A DNA stretch of 64,000 nt from Poa pratensis (GCA_947311845.1 CAMZMU010000041.1:133861975-133925974); one strand, 5' to 3'; counted from the first letter of the stretch, positions 34,801 to 46,640 are shown. A program made the numbers and translations. Notes: generated from the sequence alone by a model not told the origin.

Positions 34801-35901
34801 ATTATTTTCTGTATATATTATTGATTATTTGCTGTATTATCGATTATTTGATGTATTTGACAATAATACAGGTATATTACAGAATTTATACAGAAAATAA
34901 TAGAAACAGTAATATATTTTGACACAGTATTAAAACAGACAGATAAATATGTACATCACCACTTAGAGCCCGAGATACATACATAGTGACAATTAAGTGC
35001 CAAATTAATTGTTCAAAAGTTCATCTCATGTCACATAAGTCATAGTACAAATAAAGTTACTCTAGCGGTTCCTCCCGCAGAGACACTCGACAAGTGGGCA
35101 TTAAGCAATCACTAGGGCCCACTTATCATCGTCGGCTCCTGCGCCCCACGCTGAATCTGGCTTCTCAGCCTCAGCCCACTTGTCGAGGGTGCGGGAGGAA
35201 CCGCTGGAGTCTCTTCTTGAGTCGCCGCTGGAGTCTCTTCTTCTTGAGTCGCCGCTGGGGTCTCTTGCTGGGTCGCTGACGGAGAACACGTCTAGCTCCA
35301 CTGGTAGGATTGAGCCTTCTGGTGTATCGGCTCCGGGAACGGTTTATAGCATTCTTTCGTCATCCACGTCCTCATGTCATTTTACTTGTCTAGGCGTTCT
35401 TCGATCTCCCACTTAGACAACCCTGGAGATGAATTGGGATATATATTTGATTAATAATATAAATAGAGTATGATTTATTCATCTAATTAAGTGGATAAGT
35501 CTATAATAAAGAAAATAAAGAAGCACTTCTATCGAGTGAGGCAAGGCTTTCTTTTACAATACATCCTACCTCTGGCGTTGTGTAAGGACCCCCTGCTTCC
35601 ATGACATCTTTCAAAATGATTTGCGATAACTGCCTCTGGATGCGATGGAAGTCTTCTCTAAGTTCGGAATCGGTGATTTCCCCCGCATTTTTGGAGACTA
35701 GATGGCCACCTCGTTGTCTCTACATCCCGGACAAGCCCTTTAATGTGATGGAGGACGTAGAAGGCATCCTTCACGCTGCCAGGCGCATGCTTGATGCAAT
35801 GGAACCCGGTCCCATGCCAGAAAATGTGTTTGTTGTCATTCGTTAAACGTTCCCCATTCTTTTCTTTGTGGAAGTGGCCTCCCTTTTGGGCATAGCCCTC
35901 G
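34801..35901. other. spacer of the inverted repeat, CACTA-derived
   Basis: Contains a short inverted repeat around 35064-35205 (GCGGTTCCTCCCGCAGAG against GTGCGGGAGGAACCGC) and a small direct repeat of GAGTCTCTTCTTGAGTCGCC at 35208-35260. Minus-strand coding similarity begins again at 35658. Confidence 0.5.
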
Positions 35902-36936
35902 AGAGCCTCATCGAGAACACCCTTTATTCTGGTGTAGTCTTTAAGACTCCCCGAGTCGAAATAAGTGGCAACGGACCACCTCGGGCTTACGACGATGAGT
36001 ACTGTGTACTCATCACTGCTCAACACAATTGAAACGGAATGTTGGAAAGGATCAACAACGGAAGAAATCTATAAGAAAGCATAAGATACGACGGCGGCGA
36101 CCGGATGTGTACTTACTCGGAAAAGAAAGGCATAAGAAAGTTGTTCTTATCCTTTTTGTTCAGCATGATTCTCTGGAGGAACTTCGTGGCCTTGGCCCGT
36201 GTCGTTGATCCTTCCACCAGCAGGCTGCCACGCATGTAGTAGGGATCCACTACCTTGATGTATAGGGTATTATCTCTCATGATCCTCATCGCTTGGTTGA
36301 GCGCGTATAGGCGGACCAAGTTATAGTCCAGCCGTCTAAAGTGAAACAGCCTGAAGACGTCCTCGTATGATATGAAAAACAGATCCGCGGGGTTTCATGG
36401 ACGAACTCGGCCAAGTCTTTTGGCACCTTGACAGTGAACACCGGGTAATTTGGATTATCTTCTTTAAGAAGGTTGCTCACTCGCGTCAAGATAGCATTTT
36501 GCAAAGAGAGCATGCATCCGTCTGCGAGGTGGAGCAGCTCCCGAGACAGGATCGGTTGACCAGCTTCATGAACTCGGCTCAAGCCATCCGAACGGGGTGA
36601 TACCATGTCTTCATACCCCCGGATAGTCGTCTTAGGAGCTGGCTTACTTCTCTTCCTGTGCTTCTTCTTCTTTACCTCTGGGGATGCTGGGGGTGCATCT
36701 TCTGTAGTAGGCACATTGATTGAGTACTTGTTGGAGCCGAAGCTGATCACTGGGGGAGGCCCTTTTCTCCCTCCCTCAATCCAAACCCTGACAGACTCAC
36801 AGACGGTAGTAAATATCGACGTGAACGTCGTTGTCACTGCCTGTGCGATGACCGTCTGAATCATACTATTTTCCTCTATCGGTTCCTCGCCTCCTGTTCG
36901 AGAACCCCCGGCCTCGTTATTGTCAGCCATATTCAT
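35658..36936 (-). pseudogene. CACTA-associated Ulp1-like protein, right-arm copy
   Basis: Starts MNMADNNEAGGSRTGGEEPI at 36936 and passes a basic stretch (KKKKHRKRSKPAPK). A one-base loss near 36394 breaks the frame (four C where the left arm has five). It resumes at 36319-36113, and after an intron-like gap at 36026-35658 with TVLIVVSPRWSVATYFDSG. Compared with the left arm it has the extra N-terminal region, so this is the parental side of the duplication. Confidence 0.75.
35902..36632 (-). repeat. right arm of long inverted repeat
   Basis: 731 bp, reverse complement of 33707-34438 with a few substitutions and one missing base. The spacer between arms is 1463 bp. Confidence 0.93.
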
Positions 36937-37046
36937 CTCACCTATAAGAAAAAATGTCGAAGTTAGTACGCCAAATATAAGAAAAAATCACTTAATTAAG
37001 TACTAAGATACCCGGCCCATGCATTAGTCGCAATACCCCATATGTG

Positions 37047-37520
37047 TTGTTTTTAGCAAAGCCATGCCAAAATTCACGAAAAATTTCGACATGACCTTTG
37101 CTAAAAAAGGGACATATGGAGTACCTGAATTTGTCGGAACGGAAGTTAATCGACGTTCCGGCAAACTCAAGGGCCTCATGGGTACCTGCAGACATTTCAC
37201 AAATAATGTTGCCGGCATCTCCGGCCGGCCAACAACAAACACATATCCACATCTGTCGGCCGACAATAAACACAATACCACATCCACATCTCCACGTGTC
37301 CTATTTTTAGCAAAGTCATGCCAAAATTCACGAAAAAATTCGGCATGACATTTGCTAAAAAAGGGACATATGGAGTACCCGAATTTGCCGGAACGGAAGT
37401 TAATCGATGTTCCGGCAAACTCAAGGGCCTCATGGTTACCTGCATAGATTTCACAAATCATGTTGCCGGTATCTACGGCCGGCAACATCCACATACACGA
37501 CACGCTGGCCGGCAACATCG
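37047..37520. repeat. two-copy tandem repeat, about 250 bp, in a CACTA non-coding part
   Basis: TTTAGCAAAGCCATGCC near 37050 recurs near 37304, followed in both by AAAAAAGGGACATATGGAGT, a GGAACGGAAGTTAATCGA block and ATGTTGCCGGxATCT. The second copy is shorter. Confidence 0.8.
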
Positions 37521-37741
37521 TCATCGGCGTAGGATAGCATAGTTACTCCTGAGTTTTGATATTCGCTATACCTGTCCTTTTCCACGGTGTAGAATCTGAA
37601 ACCGCCGATGTCATACGACTGATAGGTCTTTACGTTCTGCCCGGGGCCCTGTGATAAGGAGAATATGAGTTTTTCCTCTTCCGTAGATGGCTTCCTGCTC
37701 TGTGCTTCAAGCAGTTGCCTTTTCTTGAACCAATGCGTCAA
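37451..37741 (-). pseudogene. CACTA transposase-gene downstream exon (DUF4216-like)
   Basis: The frame contains LSQGPGQNVKTYQSYDIGGF followed by RFYTVEKDRYSEYQNSGV. The pattern YDI.GF.FYT....D....YQNSGV is characteristic of the domain downstream of TNP2 transposases. The frame then runs into the tandem repeat. Confidence 0.7.
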
Positions 37742-37783
37742 GCTGGAGTTGTGCTCTCTGATTACGTCTCCCTTCTTCCTCTG

Positions 37784-39118
37784 TCATCTCATGTCGACGT
37801 AATTCTGCTCGATGAAGATTTTGTGCTCTTCCACATAATATTCGGTCACTTTTAAGTGTTGTAGCGTGACCCGGTGAGCCCTGTCGAGGTCATCTTTTTT
37901 ACCATGAATGCCGACAAAGATTGAGCGGTAGCCGTCGTGGTGACCAACTCCATCGAGCCTGCCGAGGTGTGTCCTGGTGGGCAGACCGACATCCTCGTTC
38001 TCGGTCCTTAGATAATTCTGGAAGAAGGAGATGCACTCGTAGGTTAAAAATCCCTTCGCCATGCTTGCGTCTGGACGGGCCCTTTTGCGAATGTATCCTT
38101 TCATGACACCATTCTGCCTTTTGAACGGCATCATGTAGTGCAGGAAAGTCGGACCGAGCTGCCTGATGTCATCAACGACATGGCGAAGGAGATGCACGCA
38201 GATATCAATGAATGCGGGCGGGAAGTAAATCTCGAGCTCGCATAGTATCAGCATGATCTCTTCCTCAAGCATGTCGAGCTGCTTCACGCCGATCGACTTC
38301 CTGCTGACGACGTCGATAAAGTTGCAAAGGGCAGACAACGTATCACGGACGTGGTCATCCATTAACCCTCGGATCGCAACGGGAAGTATCTGTGTCATCA
38401 GCACGTGACAATCGTGAGACTTCATCCCGGTGAACCTCTTCTTTGTTGCTTCCAGATATCTGCTTATCTTCCCCGAGTAACCGTGAGGAACTTTGACTCC
38501 AAGAAGGCACTTGAAAAACTGCTCGAGCTCCTCCGGACTCATACTGAAGCAGGCAGCGGGAAGCATCACCGTGTTCTTCTTTGCCCTTTTGCGGCGACCT
38601 TGAGTCCCTTCTGTCTGATCATCATCATCATCGTCGTCATCACTATCGGGGGCCTGAAGTTCTTTCCTGATACCAAGCCATTTCAGATCGTATCTTACTT
38701 TCGTCCCATCCTTGGTCTTATCCGACATGTGGCAAAGTGTGCCAAGCAGACTCTCGGTAACATTCTTCGTAATGTGCATCATATCGAGGCTATGTGGCGT
38801 CTTGAGGACCTTCCAGTACTCCAAGTCGTGGAAAACAGACCTCGCTTTCCATACACCCAGCAGTGGATCTACCTTCGGTCGCTTCTTTCCCAGTGCTGGG
38901 CACTCCTTCCAGTTTTTCAAAAGCTCGTCGATTTCTGTGCCGCTCCTCGGGCACGGGGCTCTTTCGGGCTCGTCTTTACCATTGAACAAATCACCTTCGA
39001 GCCCCTGGGAACACGGTTTTCGAAGACCCGGGATCCCTTGGTAGCTGGAGATGCGGGGTCTTATCCATGCACTTCACACATGCGCAAAATCCGTGACCAA
39101 CCTGGGTCGAAACATATG
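37784..39118 (-). pseudogene. CACTA TNP2-type transposase, N-terminally truncated
   Basis: The frame 38989-37784 (about 400 codons) includes DLEYWKVLKTPHSLDMMHIT and MKSHDCHVLMTQILPVAIRG, typical of TNP2/DUF4218 transposases, plus an Asp run near residue 120. Upstream similarity (CVKCMDKTPHLQLPRDPGSS) continues in the same frame to about 39118, where gypsy reverse transcriptase sequence begins. The catalytic N-terminal portion is absent, so it cannot transpose itself. Confidence 0.85.
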
Positions 39119-39599
39119 AGGTAGCGCCGGCGTTCCGGAGGCCAAAAGGCATCCGAGTGTAGTAGTAGCAGCCCTTGGGAGTGATGAAGGCCGTCTTCTC
39201 TTGGTCCTCGAGCGACATCATGATCTGGTGGTACCCGGAGAAGGCGTCCAAGAAACACAGCAGCTCGCACCCGGCCGTGGAGTCCACGATCATGTCGATC
39301 CGCGGTAGGGGAAAGGGTCCTTGGGACAGGCCTTATTCAGGTCTGTGAAGTCGATGCAGAGTCTCCACTTGAAGGTCATGGGCTTCGGTACCACCACGGG
39401 GTTGGCCACCCAGGTTGGATGGGGAACCGACCGGATGACACCAGCTTCTATCAACTTGTCCACCTCGGCGATGATGAATTCCAGCTTTTCCTTGCTTTGG
39501 TTCCGGAGAACCTGCTTCACGGGGCGAGCCCCCGGATTGACCGCCAGTTTGTGCTCGATCACCTCCCTTGGAACGCCGGGTAAACCTGACGCCTCCCAC
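39119..39599 (-). pseudogene. gypsy reverse transcriptase, N-terminal part
   Basis: Reads PTWVANPVVVPKPMTFKWRL, CIDFTDLNKACPKDPFP, then after a frame change CFLDAFSGYHQIMM and MPFGLRNAGAT. These are the first reverse transcriptase blocks of gypsy elements. The sequence changes to CACTA transposase immediately after NAGAT. Confidence 0.88.
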
Positions 39600-39645
39600 G
39601 CGAAGACGTCAGAGTTTTCCCGAAGGAAGGCGACGGCGCGCTTTC

Positions 39646-40380
39646 CTATTTGTCGGTGAGGCGGGCGCCGATGGTGATGGAGCGAACTCCATCGCTGGTT
39701 AGCGCCACCTTCTTGGTCAGCTGCGGATCGCCATGGAATGGCGCCTTCTTGGGGGGAGTAGATGTGGAGCCCCCAGGGTGCCCTTCGCCCCCGGGGAGAG
39801 CCCCATCATCATCCTCCTGTACACCTTGAGGGACATCCGCCATGATTGCCACCGTCTGGTTCAGCTGGTGAACGCAGTAGATAGCATCGTCGATGTCGGC
39901 CTTGACCTTGATCACACCCCACGGCGCCGGAATCTTCAGCATGTTGTAGGCGAAGTGGGAGACGGCCATGAACTTGGCCAGAGCAGGTCTGCCAAGTATG
40001 CCGTTGTACGGTAGCGGAGTGTCGGCGATGTCGAAGACGATTTCCTCGGTGCGGAAGTTCTTGGAGTCTCCGAAGGTGACCGGAAGGGTGATCTTCCCGA
40101 GGGGTCGAGTAACACTTCCGTTCACGCCTTGGAACACACCCGGTGTCTTGCAGGCGAGACAGGGGAATTTGAAGGATAGCCAGGACCTTCGCCGTCAGCA
40201 AGTTGAGGCTGGAGCCTCCGTCGACCAGCATCTTGGTGACCTTGTAGTTGTGGATGACGGGCGACACGATCAGCGGCAGGGTCCCAACCCCGGCAGTGTT
40301 GGCAGGGTGGTCTTCTGGGTCGAAGGTGATGACTTGACTGGACCAGTCCAGGGGCTTGGACGGAGCAGAAGCAACCGCGT
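39646..40380 (-). pseudogene. gypsy aspartic protease region, frameshifted
   Basis: The active-site-like motif KMLVDGGSSLNLL is near 40200-40240. The flap and C-terminal part (PLGKITLPVTFGD, LPYNGILGRPALAKFMAV) continue in another frame at 40137-39646. A frameshift near 40140 separates the two. Confidence 0.8.
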
Positions 40381-42270
40381 TCAGCTCCCGGACAAGTCTC
40401 TTGCAGGCGCCGTTGGAGGGAGGCAGAGAAGACCCTCCGTGGATGCACCCGACAACTCCAGTGACTTCTTGATACTTGCCGCCGTTGCCTCCTTGGGGAG
40501 CCGGAGCTTCCCCGTTGCCGCCGTGGGCGGCCTCCGGAGTGTTGTACCCGCGACCACCTTGACCGCCGCGTCCTCCTCCACGGCCCCGCGGCCACCGCCT
40601 CGGTTCCATCCACGGCCGCCTCCGCCTTGGCGACCCGTGGGACAGTCACGAGCGATGTGCCCGGCAGTGCCGCAGTTGTAGCAACCGTCTTGACTGACCC
40701 CATCAGCTCGGCGTTGCTCCCGGATGGCGAGGTTCTTGAGCATGCGGCAGTCCTTGAGCAAGTGGTTGCCTTCTGGATGGATGTGGCACCAGGGATCACC
40801 TTCACCTTCTTCCTCGGAAGTCGGCGCGGGCTTGGTCTTCTTCGGAAGAGGCTCGGTGACGAAGATCCGCTTGTCGGGTCCAGGGTCCCGCTTCTTGTTC
40901 TTGGCTGGAGCGACCTTGTCCTCGGGTTCATCCTCCCCGGGGAACTTGGCTCCTTCTTCAGCTCGAGCGCACCGATCTGCAAGCTCCCAGAGCTTACGAG
41001 CAGACTCGACGCGATGGATGCTCAGCTTCTCGCGCATCTTGGGGTTGCGGACGTTGGCGTGGAAGGACTGGATCACCAACTCCTCCTTGATGCACGGGAT
41101 GGTGTTCATCTTCTGGGTGAAGCGCTGGATGAACTTGCGGAGAGTTTCACCCGGCAGCTGCTTGAAGTCGTGGAGATCACTGGGAGCCCCCGGGCGCTCG
41201 TACCCGCCTTGGAAAGCCCCCAGAAACTGCTCCTTCAGTGCCCGCCAGGAACGGATGGAGCACTTGGGAAGGTTGAGAAGCCAAGTCTGGGCGTCTCCCT
41301 TCAGGGCCAATGGGAACCAGTTGGCCATCATGACCTCGTCGGCCCCGGCAACCATCGCAGCAAGAGAGTAGATCTGCAGAAAGTCCCGGGGGTTCGTGGT
41401 GCCGTCGTAGCGGAGAACGTCGATCTTGAATTTCTTGGGCCAGTTGAAGTGGCGGAACTCGGGGGCGAGGGCGAGGCAGCCTTCGGCGAGGTCGATGCCC
41501 CGATCTTCCCGGCGGTGACGTTCTCGGCGACGCTCGATGCGGGTGCGCATATCCTCGTTCTGACGGCTGTTGAGCTCGTCGCGAAGATCTGGGTTGCGCG
41601 AGGTAGACGACCCGATGGAGATGGCCTCGCCGTGATCGCGGTTTAGCCGATCAGCCATCGGTGGCGCGGTGAGGAGGCGCCGTCTTAGCTTGACGTTCAC
41701 CACGAGGCTGGCCTCGCGGATCACGTGTCTTGTCTTGTGCTGCTCCGGGATCATCGACGGTGGGAGCTTGAGTGGGTTCGACCCATGGACCACCATCGGC
41801 GAAGTCGAGGAGCCTCTCGACGCGAGTCCTCCATTCTTGGTAGACCTTGGGATCGCCGCTGCTTGGAGGGAACTGCATCAGGGCCTTGGCAGCGACTAGA
41901 GCATCATGGCGAGCTTGCGCGTCCGAAGGCGAGTGTGCGGAGGTCTTGCTCTTGGATGCTCGTGGATCCCCGCTGGGGCGAACGCCGTGGTTCCCTCCTC
42001 CAGCGGTGGGCTCCTTGCCAGCGCCGTTGCAGACGCTCTTCTCCCCCGAGCGAGGAGGAGGCATGGTGGTGCCCTTTGGAGCCGCCGCTCCGCCAGGGCC
42101 GTTGTCCTTGTCGTGACCGTCCACTTCGTCCGGCGCCACCCTCTCCATGGGAGGCGGGGACGGAGAGACGCTCCGCCGTGCGCCAGCAGCACGACGTTCA
42201 GCTGAAGCTTGAGTGCGTGAGGGAGAGGCCGGCTTGGACGCCGCAGGGTCTCCCTTCTTCCTCGGAGGCA
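40381..42270 (-). pseudogene. gypsy gag polyprotein, frameshifted
   Basis: The likely start MPPRKKGDPAASKPASPSRT lies at about 42270. The retrotransposon gag core (FKIDVLRYDGTTNPRDFLQI ... LPGETLRKFIQRF) and a CX2CX4HX4C knuckle (CYNCGTAGHIARDC, near 40655-40695) are in the frame 41796-40381. The two frames overlap around 41655-41795, so a frameshift near 41715 is needed to join them. Confidence 0.82.
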
Positions 42271-42344
42271 TGCTTGACGAAGAACTTGCCGATGAACTTG
42301 ATGAAGATGAAACCAGGCTTGCGCCCCCTACCTGGCGCGCCAGA

Positions 42345-43276
42345 TGTCGTGTCTCGATGCACGGACACCGGGAGTATAGGATACCCCCTTTTAGGTTCGG
42401 CACGGGGCGCGAAGGAGGCTGAGAATCGTCTTCTCGGGCGGAGTCTAGATCAAGCTCTCCTCTCCACGATCAAAGCATGCAACCAAAGGGACACAAGGAG
42501 CTACCCAGGTTCAGGCCGCCCGGAGGCTAAAAGCCCTACTCCTGCATGTCTGGATTGATGGGTTCTTCATAGTGTGGCTTACAATGGAACCTCCCGGATG
42601 GGTACCCGGAAGGGTTTTGGCTGGAGGTAGAAGAAGGACAGATCCTGACCCGGAGGAGATCACCTTCCCCTCTACCTTCGCAGCCCTAGTCTAGTCTTGC
42701 TCTGGTCGAACTTGTGCCTTCCTTCTCCTCTCGACCTTCCCCCTCCTCCGTGCCTTGGTCCTCCTTTTATAGGCTAAGGGGTTGCCACAGGGTCACGTGA
42801 GGGGCATGAGGGACCTTCGGGGTGAAGGACCCTCCTCATCTAGTTTAGGAGGAGACGTGGCCTCTCCTCAGCCTAGCGTCTCCTTTGGGTTAGGTGGGAG
42901 CGTCCGCCTTGGGGTGGACAGGAGCTGACACCACCACGGGATGTGCTTCCCGCCCGCGCTGCCTTCGCCTTGCTTCCCAAGTCTTCCGCGGTGAGGTGGA
43001 GAGCTTATCCACAGGACGTGGGGAAGTACCCGAGAGGGAGCCTGGCCTCCTGCCGGGAACTCGGGCTCTCGGGTCCTTCCTGGCCTTCTTGCTTGGTTCG
43101 GGGACCCGGCAGGCCCCCAGGACCGGAGCCCTTTGTCGACGTAGGCCTTGCGTGTCCTGACGGTGAACCCGCCAGCTTGACTTGAGTCTTGGTCTTGTCC
43201 ATCTTCATCTTGGGCCCACATGGGGTGGACCCACTTTGGCAGTACTAGGGGAACCCCATGTTCCACTGCTGCGACA
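42345..43276 (-). repeat. 5' LTR of gypsy element 3, 932 bp
   Basis: In sense it begins TGTCGCAGCAGTGG at 43276 and ends GACACGACA at 42345, giving TGTCG...CGACA ends. The leader directly inside reads TCTGGCGCGCCAGGTAGGGG. No second LTR is present for comparison. Confidence 0.75.
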
Positions 43277-43499
43277 CTTGCATGTAAGCGTTTTTAACAT
43301 AATCATAAATAAGGCTTGTGTTATTTTGCAGTGTGTACTTAGAGTGTCTAAACAGCAAACGTTGGCTAGTTAGTCCAATCCAGCAAACGTTGGAAAGTTC
43401 TAACGGCAGTGCTGAGAGTCCCCCGGGGGATCTGGGGAAAAATCCCCCGGATCCTCCTGCTGACACATGTCCTCCTCCCTAACCCCAAATTCACCCAAT
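43277..43499. other. short unassigned sequence
   Basis: Contains two CAGCAAACGTTGG copies at about 43351 and 43380 and a CCCCCGGGGG palindrome near 43420. No gene recognised. Confidence 0.45.
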
Positions 43500-44235
43500 C
43501 TCTCTTTTGCTTCTATGAAGCAAAAAACGGTTCGCACGATAGTAAGAATTTGTGTTATTGTGGAAAAATGTCTAATTTCCACCAAAATCCTGCAAATGCT
43601 TCTTTGAACCAAAAACGGTTCGTTTGTAATAAGAATTTTGTACTATTGTAGCAAAAGTATAATTTCCCCTCAAATCCCATAAAATGCTTCTATGGAACAA
43701 AAAGTTTTATTTGTAGCGAAATTTTTGTGCTGCTCGTAGCAAATGCTTTTATGGAGAAAAAAGTTCTATTTGTAGAAATTTTTGCTATTGTAGCAAATCC
43801 GACGAGACCTCGCTAGCAACATTGGTGAATACCCTGACACGGCGTCGCCGATGCAGCAGCACCATGGTCGTCGGAGAAGATCGTCGGCGAAGACGTCACC
43901 GGAGAAGACACCGCCGGAGCTTCGCTGACTAATGTCGGTAGCAGCGCCACGCTCTGTTGGGAGCATCGCCATGCACCGTTGGGAGCAACACCGCGGTAGC
44001 AGTGCCGCGCTTTGTTGAGAGCATCACCGCTATCGTCAGTGTAATCGTCGTGCACCGTTGGCAACATTGGGGAACACCCAACCGCAGACGGTAGCATCGC
44101 CGTGCACCATTGGTAGCAACACCACGGTAGCATCGCCATGCTCCGTCGGACCATCGTCCCTACCGTCGGTAGCATTGCTATGCGTCCTGGGTAGCAACAC
44201 CGTGCGCCGTCGGCAACAAAGTCGCGCACAAAGAA
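43500..44235. repeat. degenerate tandem repeat tract, two unit types
   Basis: At 43509, 43599, 43686 and 43745 a GCTTCTATGGAACAAAAA-like unit recurs with spacing 90, 87 and 59. From about 43800 a GC-rich unit around GTAGCAACACCGCGGTAGCA and GTGCACCGTTGG recurs every 40-60 bases. Such tracts occur in cereal Mutator-like or unclassified elements; no ends were found. Confidence 0.65.
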
Positions 44236-44666
44236 AATTGCTACAAACGCCTTACGGATTTGCATCAAAAAAATGAAAAACAATTGCTACAAAACTTCCA
44301 AACATTTGCACCAAAATGTATCAAAAATGAAATTTCTAAATGATCTTGCATCACAAGAGAAAAAATTGTGCTACAAAATTTGGAAAAATCTACAAGCCTT
44401 TCAAAATTTTGTCGTGGCCTCCATCTCCGGCTACATCGGGGCCCGGGTTAAGCTATGGTTTCCGGACGCCATGGCCTCCATCTCCGGCGCGCGTGGCCGA
44501 ATCTCGCATCATGGCAGCACCACCGGGCGAGGAAGCTGAGGACGAGGAGAGGGTGACGCCTCCGGCTGGCCCCGACAGACGAGCCAAGAAGCCTCCTGCT
44601 AGCCCTGTCCCCAGCTCGTCGAACTCCACGATTCCGCTGCCATCGGCGCCGATGGCGAGGAGGGAG
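44236..44666. other. GC-rich unassigned DNA left of the solo LTR
   Basis: Two copies of GGCCTCCATCTCCGGC lie at about 44416 and 44472. A plus-strand frame reads EDEERVTPPAGPDRRAKKPP before the solo LTR insertion. No known domain. It and the tract right of the LTR were contiguous before the insertion. Confidence 0.4.
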
Positions 44667-46127
44667 CTGTCTGATGTCTACTACATGCTTCTATTCTTGT
44701 GAACAATGTTGGTTCTTCAAGTGCAGAGGTTTGTAGGAAAACAACAAATTTCTCTTAAGTGAGTAACCCAAGGTTTATCGAACTCAGGGAGGTAGAGGTC
44801 AAAGGTATCCCTCTCAAGCAAATCTGCAATTAAGATACAAGAAGTCTCTTGTGTCCCCAACACATGCAATACACTTGTCAGATGTATAGGTGCACTAGTT
44901 CAGCGAAGAGATGGTAAAATGCAAGTGATATGGATAGTAACAAGTGGTATTTGTAATCTGTAATAAAAATGTCAGCGAGTAAACATGCAACAAAACTAAG
45001 AGTAAACTGTGTTTCAATGCTTGGAAACAAGGCATAGGGATTATACTTTCACTAGTGGTCACTCTCAACAATTGTAACACAGTTGAAAAAATGCATAAAA
45101 CTTCCTCTTCAATATGTAACTTAGATGCTACTCGGAGAATGTTCTTCTACTGGATAGAAATACCATTACCACCGTGTAGGGCTACAAAAGCACATCTTGA
45201 AGTTTGTATTCTAAATCTAGGGCACCCCTCGGTGTCACTATGAGCACCTCAAGATAGTACTAAACAAACACCACAATTCATAGGCCATCCAATATAAAGA
45301 ACAACTCATGCTAAGTATCCCTCTAATCTATTATCCATAGAGCCGCACACGGAACGCACACTGTCAACTTCGCACTGTGGGACAAAGGTGACTCCAAAAT
45401 TATACTAGATAAAACCAGTTGAGTAGCATATCCATGACATAATGAAGGGGAAACATCTATGAATTCAACTAGATTACAATGCTCATGATCACATAAAGAT
45501 CACACCATGGGAGAGAGAGATAAACCACATAGCTACAGCAAGAGCCCTCAGGCTCGATGAAGGACTACTCATGGCGTATCATGGGAAGCAGCAACGGCGA
45601 TGAAAATGGCTCCGGGGGCAATTCCCCGTCCCGGCAGGGTGCCGAAACAGGAACTTCTGTCCTCCGAATTAAGGTTATTGGTGGCGGAGGAGCTCTGGAA
45701 CTTTTCTCGAGAAATCCTTTAGGGGTTAGGATTTTCTCGACGTGGGGAATATATAGTCCAAAGGGCGGCATGAGGCGGTGCACGAGGAGACGAGACAACC
45801 CCTCACCGCGGCCCCACCCCTGGCCGCGCCGAGGTGGTGTATGGTGGTTGTGGGCCTCCCTCGGACTTTTCTTTCTGGCTCCCGGGGTCTTCCGGTGAAA
45901 TGGAATTTCTGTAATTTTTTGGGATTTTTCCAAGCACTTTCAATTTTGGACCTTTTCTGCAATGCAGAGACAAAATAAACAGAAACTGGCACTGGGCACT
46001 GGGTTAATAGGTTAGTCCAGAAAATGCTCTCAAATGATATAAAACTATAGATAAAACATGTAGCATTGGATATAAAATAAGCATAGAACATAAAAAATTA
46101 TAGATATGTTTAAGACGTATCGCTGTC
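44667..46127 (-). mobile_element. solo gypsy-type LTR, 1451 bp, TSD CTGTC
   Basis: CTGTC flanks both sides (44667-44671 and 46123-46127). The body 44672-46122 in sense begins [C]GATACGTCTTAAACAT at 46122 (expected TG mutated to CG) and ends AGTAGACATCA. It resembles the LTR of element 1 in its first 150 bases (AACCTATTAACCCAGTGCCC) but is otherwise diverged. A single LTR with matching 5-bp duplication means intra-element recombination removed the interior. Confidence 0.9.
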
Positions 46128-46640
46128 CTAGCGACGACGGCGCGGAGAGCCGTCTTGGCGGCGGCGGCACGCTGGGGAGCCCTTCCAGTGACGGCGGTAT
46201 GCAGGGAAGCCATCCGCGGCAGCGGGCATAGGGGAGCCATCCCGGCGGCGACAGGCAGGGAAGTTGTCCTGTCGGCGGCGTGGTGCAGGGGAGCCGTCGG
46301 CGGTGATAGGCAGGGAAGCCATCCCGGTGGTGGCACGCATAGGAGCCATCCCGACGGCGGCGGCACACAGAGAAGCCGGCCTGCGGCTGCGGGGCGCAGA
46401 GGAACCCTCCCGACGGCGGCAGCATGCAGGGGGGCCCTCCCTACGACGGCCCAGAGGATAGTCCCGGCAGCGGCGAACGGCGTGGGCGGAGCACCGGTAA
46501 GGCGCTGTAGTCGCCGGCCCTACGGCTCGGCCGGGAGGTAGACAAGCGGCGCGGCGAAGCACCGGGAAGGAGTTGGCGTCGCCGGACCTGCGGCTTGCCA
46601 CGTCGACCACGAGGGAGACGAGCAGGGGCTCTGATGCCAT
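46128..46640. repeat. GC-rich degenerate tandem repeats
   Basis: A GGGAGCCATCCCGGCGGCGG-like unit recurs every 25-45 bases with drift. Long frames on both strands (for example 46128-46832 minus) are a by-product of the periodic, GC-rich sequence. It continues the tract left of the solo LTR. Confidence 0.65.

Larger units (their letters stand above)
33701..39118 (-). mobile_element. rearranged CACTA transposon segment
   Basis: Minus-strand pieces of CACTA open reading frames (TNP2-type transposase and an associated second protein) together with TCTGTGGCGCAC/GTGCGCCACAGA subterminal repeats identify the class. The subterminal repeats, normally at one end, lie in the middle, enclosed by a 0.73-kb inverted repeat. 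The left edge abuts truncated LTR B and the right edge abuts a truncated gypsy element, so both ends have been lost or moved. Confidence 0.85.
39119..43276 (-). mobile_element. gypsy LTR retrotransposon 3, truncated, with 5' LTR
   Basis: Reverse orientation: LTR at 42345-43276, then gag, protease and the start of reverse transcriptase, cut at 39118 inside the palm domain before the YxDD box. RNase H, integrase and 3' LTR are missing from the window. Composition is much more GC-rich than elements 1 and 2. Confidence 0.9.

Noticed and set aside
36397..36600. Identical small frames at 33739-33942 minus and 36397-36600 plus
   Set aside because: They are antisense shadows of the CACTA protein duplicated by the inverted repeat, not an independent gene pair.
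43500..44235. Regularly spaced repeats resembling a CRISPR array
   Set aside because: Units are degenerate, spacing varies and the window is a plant nuclear genome; the pattern is a minisatellite-like transposon tract.
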